Below, piece after piece: positions 24,740-36,417 of a stretch of 64,000 bases of DNA. Made by a program: the position numbers and the translations under genes. The notes under the pieces are model-generated. The model saw nothing but the letters and a program-made list of their open reading frames with translations, was not told the DNA's origin and did no database searches. Position 1 is the stretch's first letter, and every line of letters starts with the position of its first letter. This stretch comes from Oxyruncus cristatus (taxonomy: Eukaryota; Chordata; Aves; Passeriformes; Cotingidae), in NCBI GenBank assembly GCA_013399855.1, contig VXAY01005959.1, forward strand, positions 213,905 to 277,904, given 5' to 3'.

Positions 24740-25970
24740 TTTATTTGAGACTTCACAATTAACACAAAGTCTTCCTGTCAATGTCTTTTTTTTTTTTCTC
24801 CCCATACAGTCAATAAATTTGTATTAATCCCTCCCCCATGCATGATTGCTGTTTATTAATCTAAGCTTCTTTTATTTTCACCGTGAAAAAATAAAGCGTT
24901 TCCCCACCCTTTCATCTGTTCCCTGCACCAGACTGTGCTGCATTACAGAGGAGATGGAGAATGGCTATGCCTACTGCTGGGGGTGAAGTTACTCCATTAT
25001 TTATTGATTTATTCTTTTTAACAGAAAGTGTTAAATGAATCAATCACCCAAGAAAAATAAATATATCATAAAGAACCAGGAGTTCTGCAGTATCCCTTTC
25101 CTTTACACACAGCTCAGTTCAAACACATACACTGCTCACGGCAAACTGTGTCACTCACTGTCACGCCGTCGCCTGTACGTTGTTATGGACTTACACTGAC
25201 AAAGAATGTGCTCCAAAGGAGCAGAGCCACAAGCCAGAGGAGGTATTTTAGATGCCAAATGGAAGCCAATTACCTACGTCCCACTGACGGGCTTTTACTC
25301 AAGAGCAATTCAAATCTTGTGCTTCTCAGGAAGTATCGGCTAAAAACACACGCGTGGGCTCGGCCAGAGCCAGACCTTGGGGAGAGGGACAGGCAGTATG
25401 AAGGGTGTGCATGTTACTCATGGCAGTGGAAGCGAGTTCTTGTTTCAGTGTCTCTTGCATGTGCATCTCAAATTATGCTGCTTGGCTCGTCTCACAGTAC
25501 TTTTGGCACCAGCCTCGTCAATAAATTATTGAATTGTTCCCCCTGCCTTTCGAGATCTTCCTTGGAGAGGGCAGAGGTCAAGGAGGCTTTCTCATAACAG
25601 AGACGGTACTGGGCAGGCCATGAAGGACAAGACCCATGTTTATGCTTTATTGAATTACTGTGCAAAAGGGAATACTGCATCAGAAACCGCAGAAGACTAA
25701 TATTTTAATCAGTCACCAGCTGCTGCATCGGAAACCCACTAACAACTGCTCCGATTGGTTCGTTTGGCTACTTTTTGTTGGTTTCTTTCTTTTTTTTTTT
25801 TTTTTTACATAAATAATATAGACCGACATTATAAACATTTCAGCAACCATTTCTAAAAGACCAGAGGAGCCCTTTTAGGCGCCAAGAAACAACCGCAGGA
25901 TTCAAATTCCAAAAGTGTCTTTGGAGTCATCGAATCATCAGATTTACACGGCACCCAATGACAACAACAT
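24740..25970 (-). other. GET4 3' UTR (predicted)
   Basis: The sequence lies downstream of the GET4 stop on the minus strand. Reverse-complement AATAAA hexamers lie at 25646-25651, 25008-25013, 25000-25005, 24871-24876, 24852-24857 and 24740-24745. Plus-strand AATAAA hexamers also occur in the same interval. A poly-T run at 25790-25806 reads as poly-A in the transcript and could cause internal oligo-dT priming. The true end is unknown. Confidence 0.45.
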
Positions 25971-26059
25971 TCAGTCGAGCTCGATAGGACTGCTGTCTTC
26001 CTGACCATCTTCTGTGTCATCATCTTCCCCAGTTCCCATCAGACTGTTTAAAAGATTTC
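25971..26059 (-). CDS. GET4: GET4 exon 9 (stop)
   Basis: It reads [20 protein letters not shown], then EDSSPIELD and TGA at 25973-25971. The acidic tail with terminal IELD matches the family end. The acceptor is TTTATTCTAG. Confidence 0.96.
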
Positions 26060-29000
26060 CTAGAATAAAATAGAGGACAGGTAAAATTGCAAGTTTTACG
26101 TTCTCATCTCAAAAACTTTTAACTGATCTCCTTCCATCCTGCTATATGGTGCAGATTTTTGTAACAAAAAAAAAAAAAAAACCAAGAAGAAAACACAACC
26201 AAAAAAACCCTAAGAGAGTGTTTTTTGAAACAAGACATTAGTATTTTCACAGTGGTGTCCATTAAGAATATTGATTTGGGAAGCTGCATGCTGTTAGCCG
26301 TACCCAGGACTGCTGCTGTTTACTGATACTGTTCCCTCTCTAACAATACACTGGAAAAACCCACCAAAGTTACATATTTATGTGCTACACTTGCACCCTG
26401 AGGGGAAAAATGAGCAGCAGTGAAACTCTCAAAAGGGTAGCAACAGTCCTGCATCACGCTGTAAAAAAACTCGTTTGAAATTCAAATGCACTTAAAGGTG
26501 CCTGAATTGCTGAAAAGCAAATTACAGATAGTAAAAGCATGATATTCATGTTTTTCACCAAACTTTGGGTATTGGTGAATTATTATTTGTAGGTAAAGCT
26601 TCAAGTCAGTTTACAAACAAAGAAGCTTAGTTCTTAAGGGAAAACATTCAATTTTATTCATCTTTTATTCAAGAGCCAGGAAATGAGGGCTGAAATTCTT
26701 GATTCCCTTTCATTTCTTGTAGAAGGGCAGTATTAGAACCCTACCAGAGCCCCGGACTTGCCTTAAGGAAAATCAGCCACTGAAGTCTGAGGAAATTAAC
26801 ACCGGTAAGATGCTTCTTTACATTAGGAAGTTATACCACAATGTCAAAAATTAAACCTAAGAGTCATTTATGTGCTTCTCCCCTTCTCAAAGATGAAAGG
26901 TCTACTAACTCCACCAAACTAATACCACATGCAACCAATTAATCCTGTATTCTACAGCAGGGACTATTTCTACAGGCTATGGAAAGAGTTAAAAATTCAT
27001 CAGAAGAGGTTACCTGTTTCCAGCACAGATGTTTTACCTAAGTCTGGTGGTACCTACAAACCAACCTTACCTAGCAATCCTCCGTAGGACGATGTCTGCT
27101 TGGGCGGAACTCCAAAGAAAAGCTGTCCTATTCTATCTAGGTACTGAAACGACATAAGATGAAGAAACATGTCATTTATTCCATTTAGTGGTGGAAATAC
27201 TAGGGGCAGCAGTCACCCACGCAAGGTAGATCACCAACTTCTATTTCCAAGTCACAAAACAAGAGAATCAGCTATTATTTAACTAATTCAGTAGGTTAAA
27301 TCCTGTTTGTGAGTAACTCACCTCATTATACATGGGATCCCTTTTCAGCGAAGGCTGATACTGTTCACACAATACTGTAAATACTGTTAGTTTTCCTCTA
27401 GAAAGGAAACAACCAACAATGTAATCTCAGAAACAACTGAAAAAGGAACCAAGAACAACATGACAGAAATCAGACTGTACCCATCAACTGCCAACAACAG
27501 GAACCAAATGAAGTTTAGCAGTGGTTGAACAAAGGGTGGGCCCTTCTCTATTGAAGGATGTTTCTGTGTGTATGTCGTAAAAACAACTGATGCGCTGGTC
27601 TTATTTTTTAAGCAGAGAAATCTGAAAAAGGAAAGAGAACAGGGCAAGTTAAAAACAAAAGGCAGAAAAACAGTTTCACACGCAGAAAGAAAAAGGGAAG
27701 CCAAAAGCTCAGCAATCTACTTCATTTGTGCACAGTGGCCATCTCAGGCTTAAACTGATGGCAAAACCCAACTGGTTGAGATGTACATCTTTGGGAATGG
27801 TTTGGCCATCAACCGAGGAAGGAGGAAATCACTACTAGAATACACTGTGGAATAGGCAGATTGGGAGGGAGAACAGACATTAAATAATAAAGGAGTAAGT
27901 TTAACCAGGATTTAAGCTGCTTGTACGCAGGATGGTTACTAATAGAGGGCATTGATTTAATCAAAATGTGGAAAGACTGGCTACCCTGTAATTCACATTT
28001 AACATGATATTGCATTTACTGGTCCAGAGACTACTATGCTGAGGTAAAAAATGAAGTAAATCCAATCCGAAACATCTGTCAGTGTCCAATGACTCTGCTA
28101 TTCTATTGGCACCACCTCAAAACAACGTGGCATCAGGACCACTAATAAGTTCAACACACATGCCCAAAAGTCTCATAATAAAGCTGCACTTCGAGCTCCC
28201 AAGCCATTTGTCCCCAGCCAACAGATCGATCCCCCAAACCGATCAAATCTGCATTCAGGTCCAGTTAATTTAACTGGCAATCTCTGCCAGTCCCATTGGC
28301 CTAACGGGACAAATGTGGGACAAATCCTGTCAGCAGGCTCTAGGAAGGCTGCCACAAGCCATCTCATTTTTGAAATGGCAGGCTGGCCTCTAATTCTGTA
28401 CCCTCACATGTGCAAGGGCTTGGGGCTCTTTTGCCTCACTGCTAGGCAAGGAACTGCAATTATTTTCGTTAGAGTATAAACTGCTACATAAGAGGATTTA
28501 GCAAATATTTGAGATATAGGCCAGTAGAGGATGCAGTAGTAGTGCTGTAAAAACACTGAAAAAATAGTCTCTTACTCTTAATTTCTGCCCAGAATTCCCC
28601 CCCCCTCCAGAGCAAAGCCCCATAAAATTGCTTAAGAGTCCTGCTTATACTGGATTTCCATAAAGGATTTGAGCTACTGCTCAAAATCACATCCATCTAT
28701 AGCAACCAGCTATGGAAAGGAGGACAAATCTGATATGACAGCTCAGTGCTGTCAAAAGAGAGACAAACTTGCTCGCACCTCCTCCCTCTCCCCCAACACC
28801 TACTCTCTCCCTGACTCCCTGCCACACAGTCCTGTCTCCACCTCCTCCTCAGACTCCTCCATGAGCTGCTTTCCCTGACAGAAGAAAGCCATCAGCTGAT
28901 TAAACACAGTAAAATTGGCTTTGTCAACCTTCATTCTACATGAGCTCTGCAAAAGCACATAATGGCTTGCATTCCCACCTCCTACAAAATAAATGCCTGA

Positions 29001-32000
29001 AGTAAATGAGAGCCAGCAGCAAGTCTGTCAAACCAAAGGCCATAGTGCTGCTGCTCAAGAACGAGGGTGACCAGGATAAATTGTCTCTGAGGATGAGACT
29101 GAGAGCAAGAACTGTGCTAAAGGTAAATACAGAGCCTGCTTAGGTCCAGTCTTTATAAGAACATCAAGGTAAGCCCTAACCGGACATAAAGTGGCATTAA
29201 CAAAGCTAAGAATTGTGCTTTCAGGGTCAAACAGATTGCATTAATTCTTCAGGCAATTAACAGGATTTCAGGTTTCAACCTTAATACATTGGCTGTTTTT
29301 TTTTTTCCTCCCCAGTCTGACCAATTTAACACACCAGTTTTCAGATGGTTTTCTCCCATTTTTAACACGCGAAATGACTTTCAGAAGCTCTGGCCAGTTT
29401 CACAGTTTGTTTCAAAAAGGATGCATGGTTAAACCTACAGTTATCACGATTAAACTGGCCCCAAAACACAGTGTCATCTCAGCAAAATACTTGTACAGAA
29501 GTTTAACACCTACTGTAGTACTGCCTGAGCTACAAACATGTCCACCTCACTGCGGTATCCGCGGGACGACGAGTATTCTACCAGCATATTTGCACAGCCC
29601 TCACCATCTGTGGAGTGCAAGAAGTGATACCGAGATTCACTATAGTTTTGCTCTAGAAAAAGAAAAAAAGAAAATGGCTTTTAAGAAATCAGTTCTTCCT
29701 ACCTGAGTGTAAACCCAAAATTTATTAGGCTTGTAGTTTATTAGCTGGTAAAAGAACAGCGTCTACACAGGTGGTATATAAACAAGACAACTAGTAAAAA
29801 GTTTACAAGTTACAGACAACTTATAAAGGGAAATAATAATAAATTTTAACTTCAATACGTTTGAAAACCTGCTATTAAATACAGTTTATTCAATGCCAGC
29901 TACCACCTGCTTGAACTTTGGTCATATCATTTTATCTAACTGCATGTTGACACTTCACATGCTTTCACCAAGAAATTCCACATTAGACCATGTGCACCAA
30001 GAAGTCAAACAGCACCTTCAGTGTCCTTCTTTCTAAGTGCACAGAAAGAAGGCATTTCCTATTTTTAGCTTAGCCCACTCTTGCTATCAAAATTAAAATT
30101 GCTTCCATATGCTGAACAGAACTGCAATTATACAGGGAAAAGGTGTAAGAAATGGCAATGATTTGTTAGAACTTGAAGCAAAGCATCGTGCAAAAATCAC
30201 TGCAATGAGAGAACCCGAGAGCTGCTAACTCCTGGAATTTGAGAGCTTTGTTTTAAAAGTCTGAGTCTTTTCTAATGAAACACAAAAAAAATACAGACTA
30301 AGGAAATGTAGGCATTTTGCTCTTCAAGAGAACAGTGAGCAGACAGCTACAAAATGGAGATTTTTACTTTCAGAATGTAACTGTTTCTTATCTTAACTGT
30401 AGCTCAGCTTCTAACTCAAATGCTCTGAGGAAAATCCTCCCTTTCTGGCTGGCAGCAGCCATCAGGCTAACATAAGTCCATGGGAGCAGCTATGGGATTG
30501 CCTATGGCACACAGACAGGCGATGAGCTGCTGTGTTGACCATTATTGGATCAGGGTTGTTACATGAAACCATTGTCACCACTTGGCAGCTACTGAAAAAT
30601 GTAAAATAAACAATCATTTTGCACAGTTACTCATGAGAAACCACAGAAGAAATGGCATGTATTCAACTGTTCTCAATCACCTTTGTTATGTTTTGAACAC
30701 AGGACTTTAAAAACTGGCTACTATCCACAATTAAAATAATTATTTACAGCATTTTGTGTTGATCTGACATCCCATCACAAGTGATAAAATGGCTCATAAA
30801 TCAAAGGCAAGAGCATTCATTCTGGAATAAGCCTGTCAGCCAACTTCTCAAAAAGTACTTATTTACAGTCCAGACACTGTTTTAGATGCCAGGTGAAGTA
30901 TTTCAATCTTTGTCATGTTTATCCAGGATTTAAAAACAAAAATTCCTCACCAACAAAACAGCTTTGCTCCCCAGCGATTTTCTTCCTAATGACACAATCA
31001 AACTATCTCAATGTCTACAGGTTCAATCTGTCATTTGAATAGAGCCTTACAGCAGTTGTGTTTTGGGGTTTGCACTAATGTAGAGCTACAGCTCCATTTT
31101 TTTTTCCCCTGTTAATAACATCAAGATGATGTTATTGCAAAAATCAGATAATAGCAGAACTCAATCAATCATTTCTATCACAGTTTCCTTAGATTATTTC
31201 CAAAGTAGATCTCATACAATATCTTGCTTTCAACATTTTCAAAGGAAAACACAAAAAAGCCAGTTGATTTTTCTTACCTTTCCACAGGGTAATAGCTAGT
31301 AACTGGTGTAGTTTTGGATGTCCAAGTTTTCCTGATCCCCCACTGGACCATTTTAGTGCTCTGGATACGAAAGCCACTCGCTCGGGAGAATTTGGATCCA
31401 TTAAACTAAACAATTTAGCCAAGTTTTCTAGAAACAATAGGATTCAAAAATATTTAGCATTAAGAGAAATAAGATGATCTGCAGCTTCTACTGCATTTAT
31501 AAGATACATCTTTAAGACAGGCAGCAAGCAATGTTAGCTCCAAGCACGCCCACAGAGTTATCAGGAATCCATTATTCTCTAATAAACTTTCCCCCCAGTC
31601 CATTTCTATGGGGAAGGTAACCCTGAGCCATGTGGGAATGCATCCCAACAGGATTGCAAGACTATTAACAACAATCACTGTGAAGGGAAAGCACAGCTAA
31701 ACACCATCAAACAAATCGAGTGGAAAGGTCACCTCACCTAAAAGGTCTTCTGCTACTTTTGCATCCGATTTCTCCAAAGACTCCAGAACCAGCATGGACA
31801 GATCAGCAGCACTGTTTTGCTACAAAACAGACACATACTGGCAGTGATGAACGTATCCGCACATAAAAGAAAACATCAGCCAGAATTTTGGCAGCAGCGG
31901 GTTTAATGCTTTTATCAACATCTACAGCCAAGGCACAGCATCAAGTCTCAGCCCTCCTTTATAAAAAAATTATAGTCATTTGATGGCATCAAAAGAGAAG

Positions 32001-35000
32001 CCTCCAGGAAAGCAAAACATGGTTATTGTTTGGATGCTCACAAACACTTCTGCTGCATGTTCCAGTTTGGCATAATCCTTCTTTGTGGAGAAAGGCTCAA
32101 CAAAGAGACAAAACAAAAGATTACAAAGCAATTAGCCCAAACACTTACCCCTCAGAACTCGCCATTCATCTCTCAAAATCTTGGAATAACAAGCCCCTGC
32201 CACCCAAACCACACATACAAAACCAGTGACTTACTTGGTTATGACTGAAGAACAGCAAAGCCCCTGAATACATTAGTTCTCTTGCTTCTGCATGTTTTCC
32301 CTGTGACATATACCTGAAAAAATACCAAAGCCATGACAAAAATTACCATGAAGTTAGTTATACTTAAAGGATTCAAAGATCACTAAAATTTAAAATAAAG
32401 GCAACAAGGGATTTATTTTTAAATGAGGTTAGTTTCAATAATGATGTAGCTTTAACTGCAAGTTGCAATCTGTTTTCCAGACATCATGGAATGAAGCAAA
32501 GAATGAAAACTGAGAGCTACAAATCTGATTTGGGCTGGAACAAATTAAAGGGAATGATGCTGGGAGTTCACCTGAGCAAAAGATGCCAATGCACTGAACT
32601 ACACCACTCAGAAGGTCACTTTGGAGCCTTTGCCAAAGCCATCCCAGTGAAACAATTTTTGGAACAACCCCTGGAGAGCTCTCACACCCAGCACTGCCCA
32701 AGTGACTCCAGCTCTCTCCTCACTGATGCCTCCTTTCCACTGGTTTAAGTCTCTCTGACCATTACAACTCTGCCAGGAGACATCAGCCAGGAAGTTCACC
32801 ATGCAACACTTTAAAAGAAACAAAATATAATGTTTCAATACACACCTGCTGCAGCTTCCACCTTCCTTACTTAAGAGTTAACTGAGAAATGAGGAATGAA
32901 AGAACTTGTTCCCAACCTCAGGAGCCTCTGACCACACAGTTCCTGCACATAATCACTACCAGTAACTAAAAAAGCTCTTGTCACAGCTCTGTATTATAAG
33001 CACAGCATTTCCCATAAACGACCAGTTTAGGTGTGGCAGCAGACATAGTTTCCAAATTCCATTTCTCTTAACTGCTTCTCAAGAAGTCTGTGCTCTCAGT
33101 AGTTAATAACAGCAGCTGATTTGCTCCTATCAGCAGAGATAAGCTGACCATGCTGCTTTAGTACCTGCACTGTTTGGTTTGTCCTCTGTGCCACACCTGG
33201 CTGGGCTGTGCCCGTGTCACCCCTTTCCACTCCCTGGGCGTCAGAGCAGCCCCTCTGCTCCTGCAGCCTCGAGGTCCCCCAAGGTGACCCAAAGCCTGAG
33301 AGCCCCCGTGGGGTAACAGAGGGGTTGGTATCTCTGGGGGTGAAGCAGTCAGGGGGTGGTGGGACAGCAAGAGCAGGGGACACCTGGAGGGAGCAGTGCA
33401 TCCCAAAGCTCTTGTGCTGTGCCCGAGATTCCTGTCACACGTGACAGCTCCAGGAACAGGCCCTACTGGTAACATCACACAGACAACAAACAAGGGAGGA
33501 GACAGTCCTCCCATCCTGCTCATCGGCTCCCACAAACCCCAAGGTCTCTTATACAAAGCAGCAGAACTGAAATAATGAATGGCACAATGGTGGCGTGTTG
33601 GAATAAGGACCCTCAACAATTTGGATTTGCAATCACCACGGTGAATGTTCCACATGGGAGTCAAAGAGATCTGCAGCTCCAACGTTTTTAGAGTTGGGCT
33701 CACATCCAGGTTTGCTTCTAGGAGTTTGACTCAGTGTGGATCCAATTCCACAAATTCTACTTCCAGCAGAGTCACAATGCTATTTGGGAGCTCTTAATCT
33801 GGGAATTATTACAGAAGATAGTAAAAGATGCTGAAAACAATATAAACTTCACAATATAAAATACACTTTAAAGTGTTGGGGTTTTTTTTAAAGAACTTTT
33901 ATTAGAAAAGTTCTTTTTAATAAAAAGTAAATATTGATGGCACTGCTCTAAATGGCATTTAGAACAATGGAAATCCTGGAACATATTGTACATACCAGAA
34001 AAATCATCAGCAATGTCAGGAAAAAAGAAATTGATATCACAAGGATGTTACACTTGGAAGTTTGACTCAGTCACCAAATGATGAAGAGAGAAAGGTTCAG
34101 CCCAGCCAGCCTCTGGAGTGACACCACCAGCCCAGGTGCTCCTGTTCAGAGGAGCTCAGGGTCAGGCAGGAACAGCAGTTTTCCACCTGCTCTGTGGATC
34201 ACAAGGAGGGATAATAACTCTGCAGGAGGCAGGCTTATGGTAATCTTTCCTCCTCCACTTCTTCCCCTCCTCCACCCTCAAATTCATCTCAGTGTATGAA
34301 ACTGAGTCAGGATTTCAAGTTTAACCTCTGACAGACCAGACTAACGTTTTACAGGCCAGTGTGTTTAAAAAGAGCAAGCACTGACTATCCCAATCACAAT
34401 TCCACAGCTGAGGTCATCCCAATCCATGTTAACGTGTCTCTGGAAAAATGCTGATATTTAACACGTTTTACAGAGGACTGACAAGAGCATCCAGCACTTT
34501 CTTGTGGCCACAGCGACTTTCCAAACAAGTTTTGCACTTTTCAAATTAATTCAGGGAGGCTTAAGGAAAGTATGTGAGTTAATACATCAAGAAGACTAGA
34601 GGAGAAGTGACCTGCTGAGCCAAGACTTCTTGCACCACTGCAGACACCACATCACATAATCCCTACTATAAAATAGGCCAGGCTTTGTCTTAAATTTAGA
34701 TTTATTCCCAAATACAATTTAAGTCTTAAGGTCTGGATGGTGCCTCGCTGATCCCATCAGAGGGTTATGGCAGAATGAACTGCTTTAATTTGATGGTGCT
34801 GGTACACAGGGGCAGGGCAGGGCAGGGCAGGCTGTCTGATGAACACTGGGAGCAGAAGTAGGACTGTGCATCAAGGACTTTTTTCCCTGGCTGCTATTTT
34901 TCTGGGCTTTGTCACAGGCCTGTTCCTGTCCTAACTCAGAGGAGGTCTAAGGACAGGAGTCACAAGACAGGGAAGGTGGAAATTTCTTCACAGAAAAGGT

Positions 35001-36368
35001 GGACAAGCATTGGAAAGGGCTGCCCAGGGATGTGGAGTCCCAGTCCCTGGAAAGGTTCAAAAAACAACTGGATGGGGCACTGAGTGTTCAGGTCTAGTTG
35101 ACAAGGTGGTGACTAGTCAAAGATTGGACTTGATGACCTTAGAGGTCTTTTCCAACCCAATGAATTCTGTGAGGGCAATTTTCCCTCCTGACCTCTCCCA
35201 GCAGCGCCACAAATAAAACAAAGCTGGAACCAACCAAGGAAGCCCCTGGAACAAGCACCTTATTCTGTGCCCCTAAACACAAGGGCCTACATTTTAAATG
35301 CTAATGAGAGAAAGTGTGACCACTGCAAGTTGCAGTGGGCGTGAAACCTAAAATCTGAAAAAGTTTTGCAATAAAAATAATTTCCTTATGACATAAGAAG
35401 CAGCAGCAACATTTCTGAGCAAATGCCCAGACCTGCTCTACTTAGTCTCTGTCACGTACACAAATACTACATCAGATGGAATTTGCTCTTAAAAACTCCT
35501 CCGTGCAGGCGATTCTAGCCACGCTGAGCTGCCCCTTTCCCTTTCAGACGGGGAGCCTATGCCCTGCAACAAAGTAGCCCCGTGTCCCGGCCGAGCAAGT
35601 CAACCTTCAAACCCCGAAACCCCGACATAGCCCCTGCGCTGACATTTGTGCCCAGCTGGCAGTGCAGAGGCCGCGAAGGGCTCAGCTCCAGGTCGGCCCC
35701 GGAGCCCGGGACANNNNNNNNNNNNNNNNNNNNNNNNNNNNNNNNNNNNNNNNNNNNNNNNNNNNNNNNNNNNNNNNNNNNNNNNNNNNNNNNNNNNNNN
35801 NNNNNNNNNNNNNNNNNNNNNNNNNNNNNNNNNNNNNNNNNNNNNNNNNNNNNNNNNNNNNNNNNNNNNNNNNNNNNNNNNNNNNNNNNNNNNNNNNNNN
35901 NNNNNNNNNNNNNNNNNNNNNNNNNNNNNNNNNNNNNNNNNNNNNNNNNNNNNNNNNNNNNNNNNNNNNNNNNNNNNNNNNNNNNNNNNNNNNNNNNNNN
36001 NNNNNNNNNNNNNNNNNNNNNNNNNNNNNNNNNNNNNNNNNNNNNNNNNCCCGCCCCCCCAGGGGCCAATCAGGGAGCGGGACTCGGAGGTGGACAGGAG
36101 CGGCGGCCAATGAGGAGCGGCCGCAGGCGCGGCCCTCCGCCGCGGGGCCCAGTGCGTGGGAAGGCTCTGGAAGGCCGGGCGGGGGGGGCGGCGCGGCCCA
36201 GCCCTACCTGAAGAACAGCGTCCGGTACATCTGGTGTGCCTCGTAGTAGTCGCCCTTCTCGACGCTGGCGCGCAGCTTCCCCTCCACGCGCTGCACGCCG
36301 CCGCGGTTCCTGCCGCCGCCGCCGCCTTTCGCGGCTTCCTGCTCGGCCGCCATGATCGCCGCCGCCAT
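25971..36368 (-). CDS. GET4: GET4 (TRC35), complete, nine exons
   Basis: The exons in transcript order are 36368-36208, 32313-32235, 31819-31738, 31427-31278, 29652-29514, 27621-27481, 27397-27322, 27143-27071 and 26059-25971. They total 990 nt, or 329 residues plus stop; I recall 327 for human. Recognisable segments are [98 protein letters not shown] and the acidic tail ending SSPIELD. GET4 is an all-helical solenoid. In mammals it bridges BAG6 and UBL4A in the pretargeting complex that passes tail-anchored membrane proteins from SGTA to TRC40/GET3, and it also takes part in quality control. No frameshift or missing exon is seen. Of two in-frame ATGs I took the upstream one at 36368. Confidence 0.97.
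27071..27143 (-). CDS. GET4: GET4 exon 8
   Basis: It reads [20 protein letters not shown], then GGLL and one base. The acceptor is TCGTTTCAG and the donor GTAAGG. Confidence 0.96.
27322..27397 (-). CDS. GET4: GET4 exon 7
   Basis: It reads [20 protein letters not shown], then DPMYNE, ending in phase 0. The acceptor is CCTTTCTAG and the donor GTGAGT. Confidence 0.95.
27481..27621 (-). CDS. GET4: GET4 exon 6
   Basis: It completes Gln, then reads [40 protein letters not shown] and LLLAVD, ending with GG of a split Gly. The acceptor is CCTTTTTCAG and the donor GTACAG. Confidence 0.96.
29514..29652 (-). CDS. GET4: GET4 exon 5
   Basis: It reads [20 protein letters not shown], then [20 protein letters not shown] and VAQAVL, ending with CA of a split Gln. 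The donor is GTAGGT. Reading on would hit a TAG, so the split codon fixes the boundary. The acceptor is TTTTTCTAG. Confidence 0.95.
31278..31427 (-). CDS. GET4: GET4 exon 4
   Basis: It reads [20 protein letters not shown], then [20 protein letters not shown] and [10 protein letters not shown], ending in phase 1. The acceptor is TTTCTAG and the donor GTAAGA. Confidence 0.97.
31738..31819 (-). CDS. GET4: GET4 exon 3
   Basis: It reads [20 protein letters not shown], then KVAEDLL and one base of the next codon. The acceptor is TTTTGTAG and the donor GTGAGG. Confidence 0.95.
32235..32313 (-). CDS. GET4: GET4 exon 2
   Basis: The split Arg is followed by [20 protein letters not shown] and FFSHNQ. 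The acceptor is TTTTTTCAG and the donor GTAAGT; the exon ends in phase 0. It is solenoid helix sequence. Confidence 0.96.
33890..33916. repeat. Perfect 11-bp inverted repeat, 5-nt loop
   Basis: AAAGAACTTTT at 33890-33900 and AAAAGTTCTTT at 33906-33916 flank ATTAG. The arms are exact reverse complements. It is intronic and AT-rich, with no terminator role in this context. Confidence 0.85.
34811..34830. repeat. (GGCAG)4 simple repeat
   Basis: Four exact 5-bp units lie in GET4 intron 1. Confidence 0.9.
34970..35172 (+). mobile_element. CR1 LINE 3'-end fragment, second subfamily type
   Basis: The plus strand carries a sense CR1-like tail: AAATTTCTTCACAGAAAAGG, GGGCTGCCCAGGGATGTGGA, CCCTGGAAAGGTTCAAAAAA, then TTGGACTTGATGACCTTAGA and TCCAACCCAATGAATTCTGT at the 3' end. 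It is antisense to GET4. The tail differs from the 12.25-kb copy, which suggests another CR1 subfamily. A related LTR solo tail is the less likely alternative. Confidence 0.75.
35714..36049. other. Assembly gap (336 N)
   Basis: A run of 336 Ns lies in GET4 intron 1, about 160 bp from exon 1 and bordered by C-rich sequence on its right. GC-rich promoter DNA is a common cause of such gaps. All translations across it are meaningless. Confidence 0.99.
36066..36111 (+). promoter_or_regulatory. Paired CCAAT boxes
   Basis: CCAAT occurs at 36066-36070 (GGGGCCAATCAGGG) and 36107-36111 (GCGGCCAATGAGGA), 41 bp apart and both on the plus strand, consistent with NF-Y sites. They lie just downstream of GET4 exon 1, which would suit an antisense or divergent start as well as GET4 itself. 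Confidence 0.5.
36208..36368 (-). CDS. GET4: GET4 exon 1 (start)
   Basis: ATG at 36368 gives [19 protein letters not shown], then [20 protein letters not shown] and [14 protein letters not shown], ending with AG of a split Arg and donor GTAGGG. A second in-frame ATG (Met6, 36353) has A at -3 and G at +4, while the first has C at -3. The exon lies in the CpG island. Confidence 0.95.
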
Positions 36369-36406
36369 CAGCGCGGAGCACAGGGAGGGGCGGTGGCGGC
36401 AAAGGG

Positions 36407-36417
36407 GCGCATGCGCA
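36407..36417. promoter_or_regulatory. NRF1-like palindrome
   Basis: GCGCATGCGCA, followed by C, is a close match to the NRF1 consensus. It lies 39 bp upstream of the GET4 ATG, inside the CpG island. Confidence 0.55.

Larger units (their letters stand above)
26060..31737 (-). other. GET4 introns 3-8
   Basis: The introns are 26060-27070, 27144-27321, 27398-27480 (only 83 nt), 27622-29513, 29653-31277 and 31428-31737. I see no transposon of recognisable family, no RNA gene and no extra exon in them. The C run at 28599-28608 is low complexity. Confidence 0.75.
32314..36207 (-). other. GET4 intron 1 (3.9 kb)
   Basis: It contains a hairpin-forming inverted repeat at 33890-33916, a GGCAG minisatellite at 34811-34830, a CR1 tail at about 34970-35172 in antisense orientation to GET4, the N gap, and GC-rich promoter-proximal sequence with two CCAAT boxes. 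No additional exon was recognised. The short intron 2 (31820-32234) is also plain. Confidence 0.8.

Noticed and set aside
25148..25597. 149-codon plus-strand frame
   Set aside because: It lies antisense in the predicted GET4 3' UTR, has no family resemblance and no splice signals. It is best explained as chance.
29374..29706. 110-codon plus-strand frame over GET4 exon 5
   Set aside because: It is an antisense shadow of a real GET4 exon.
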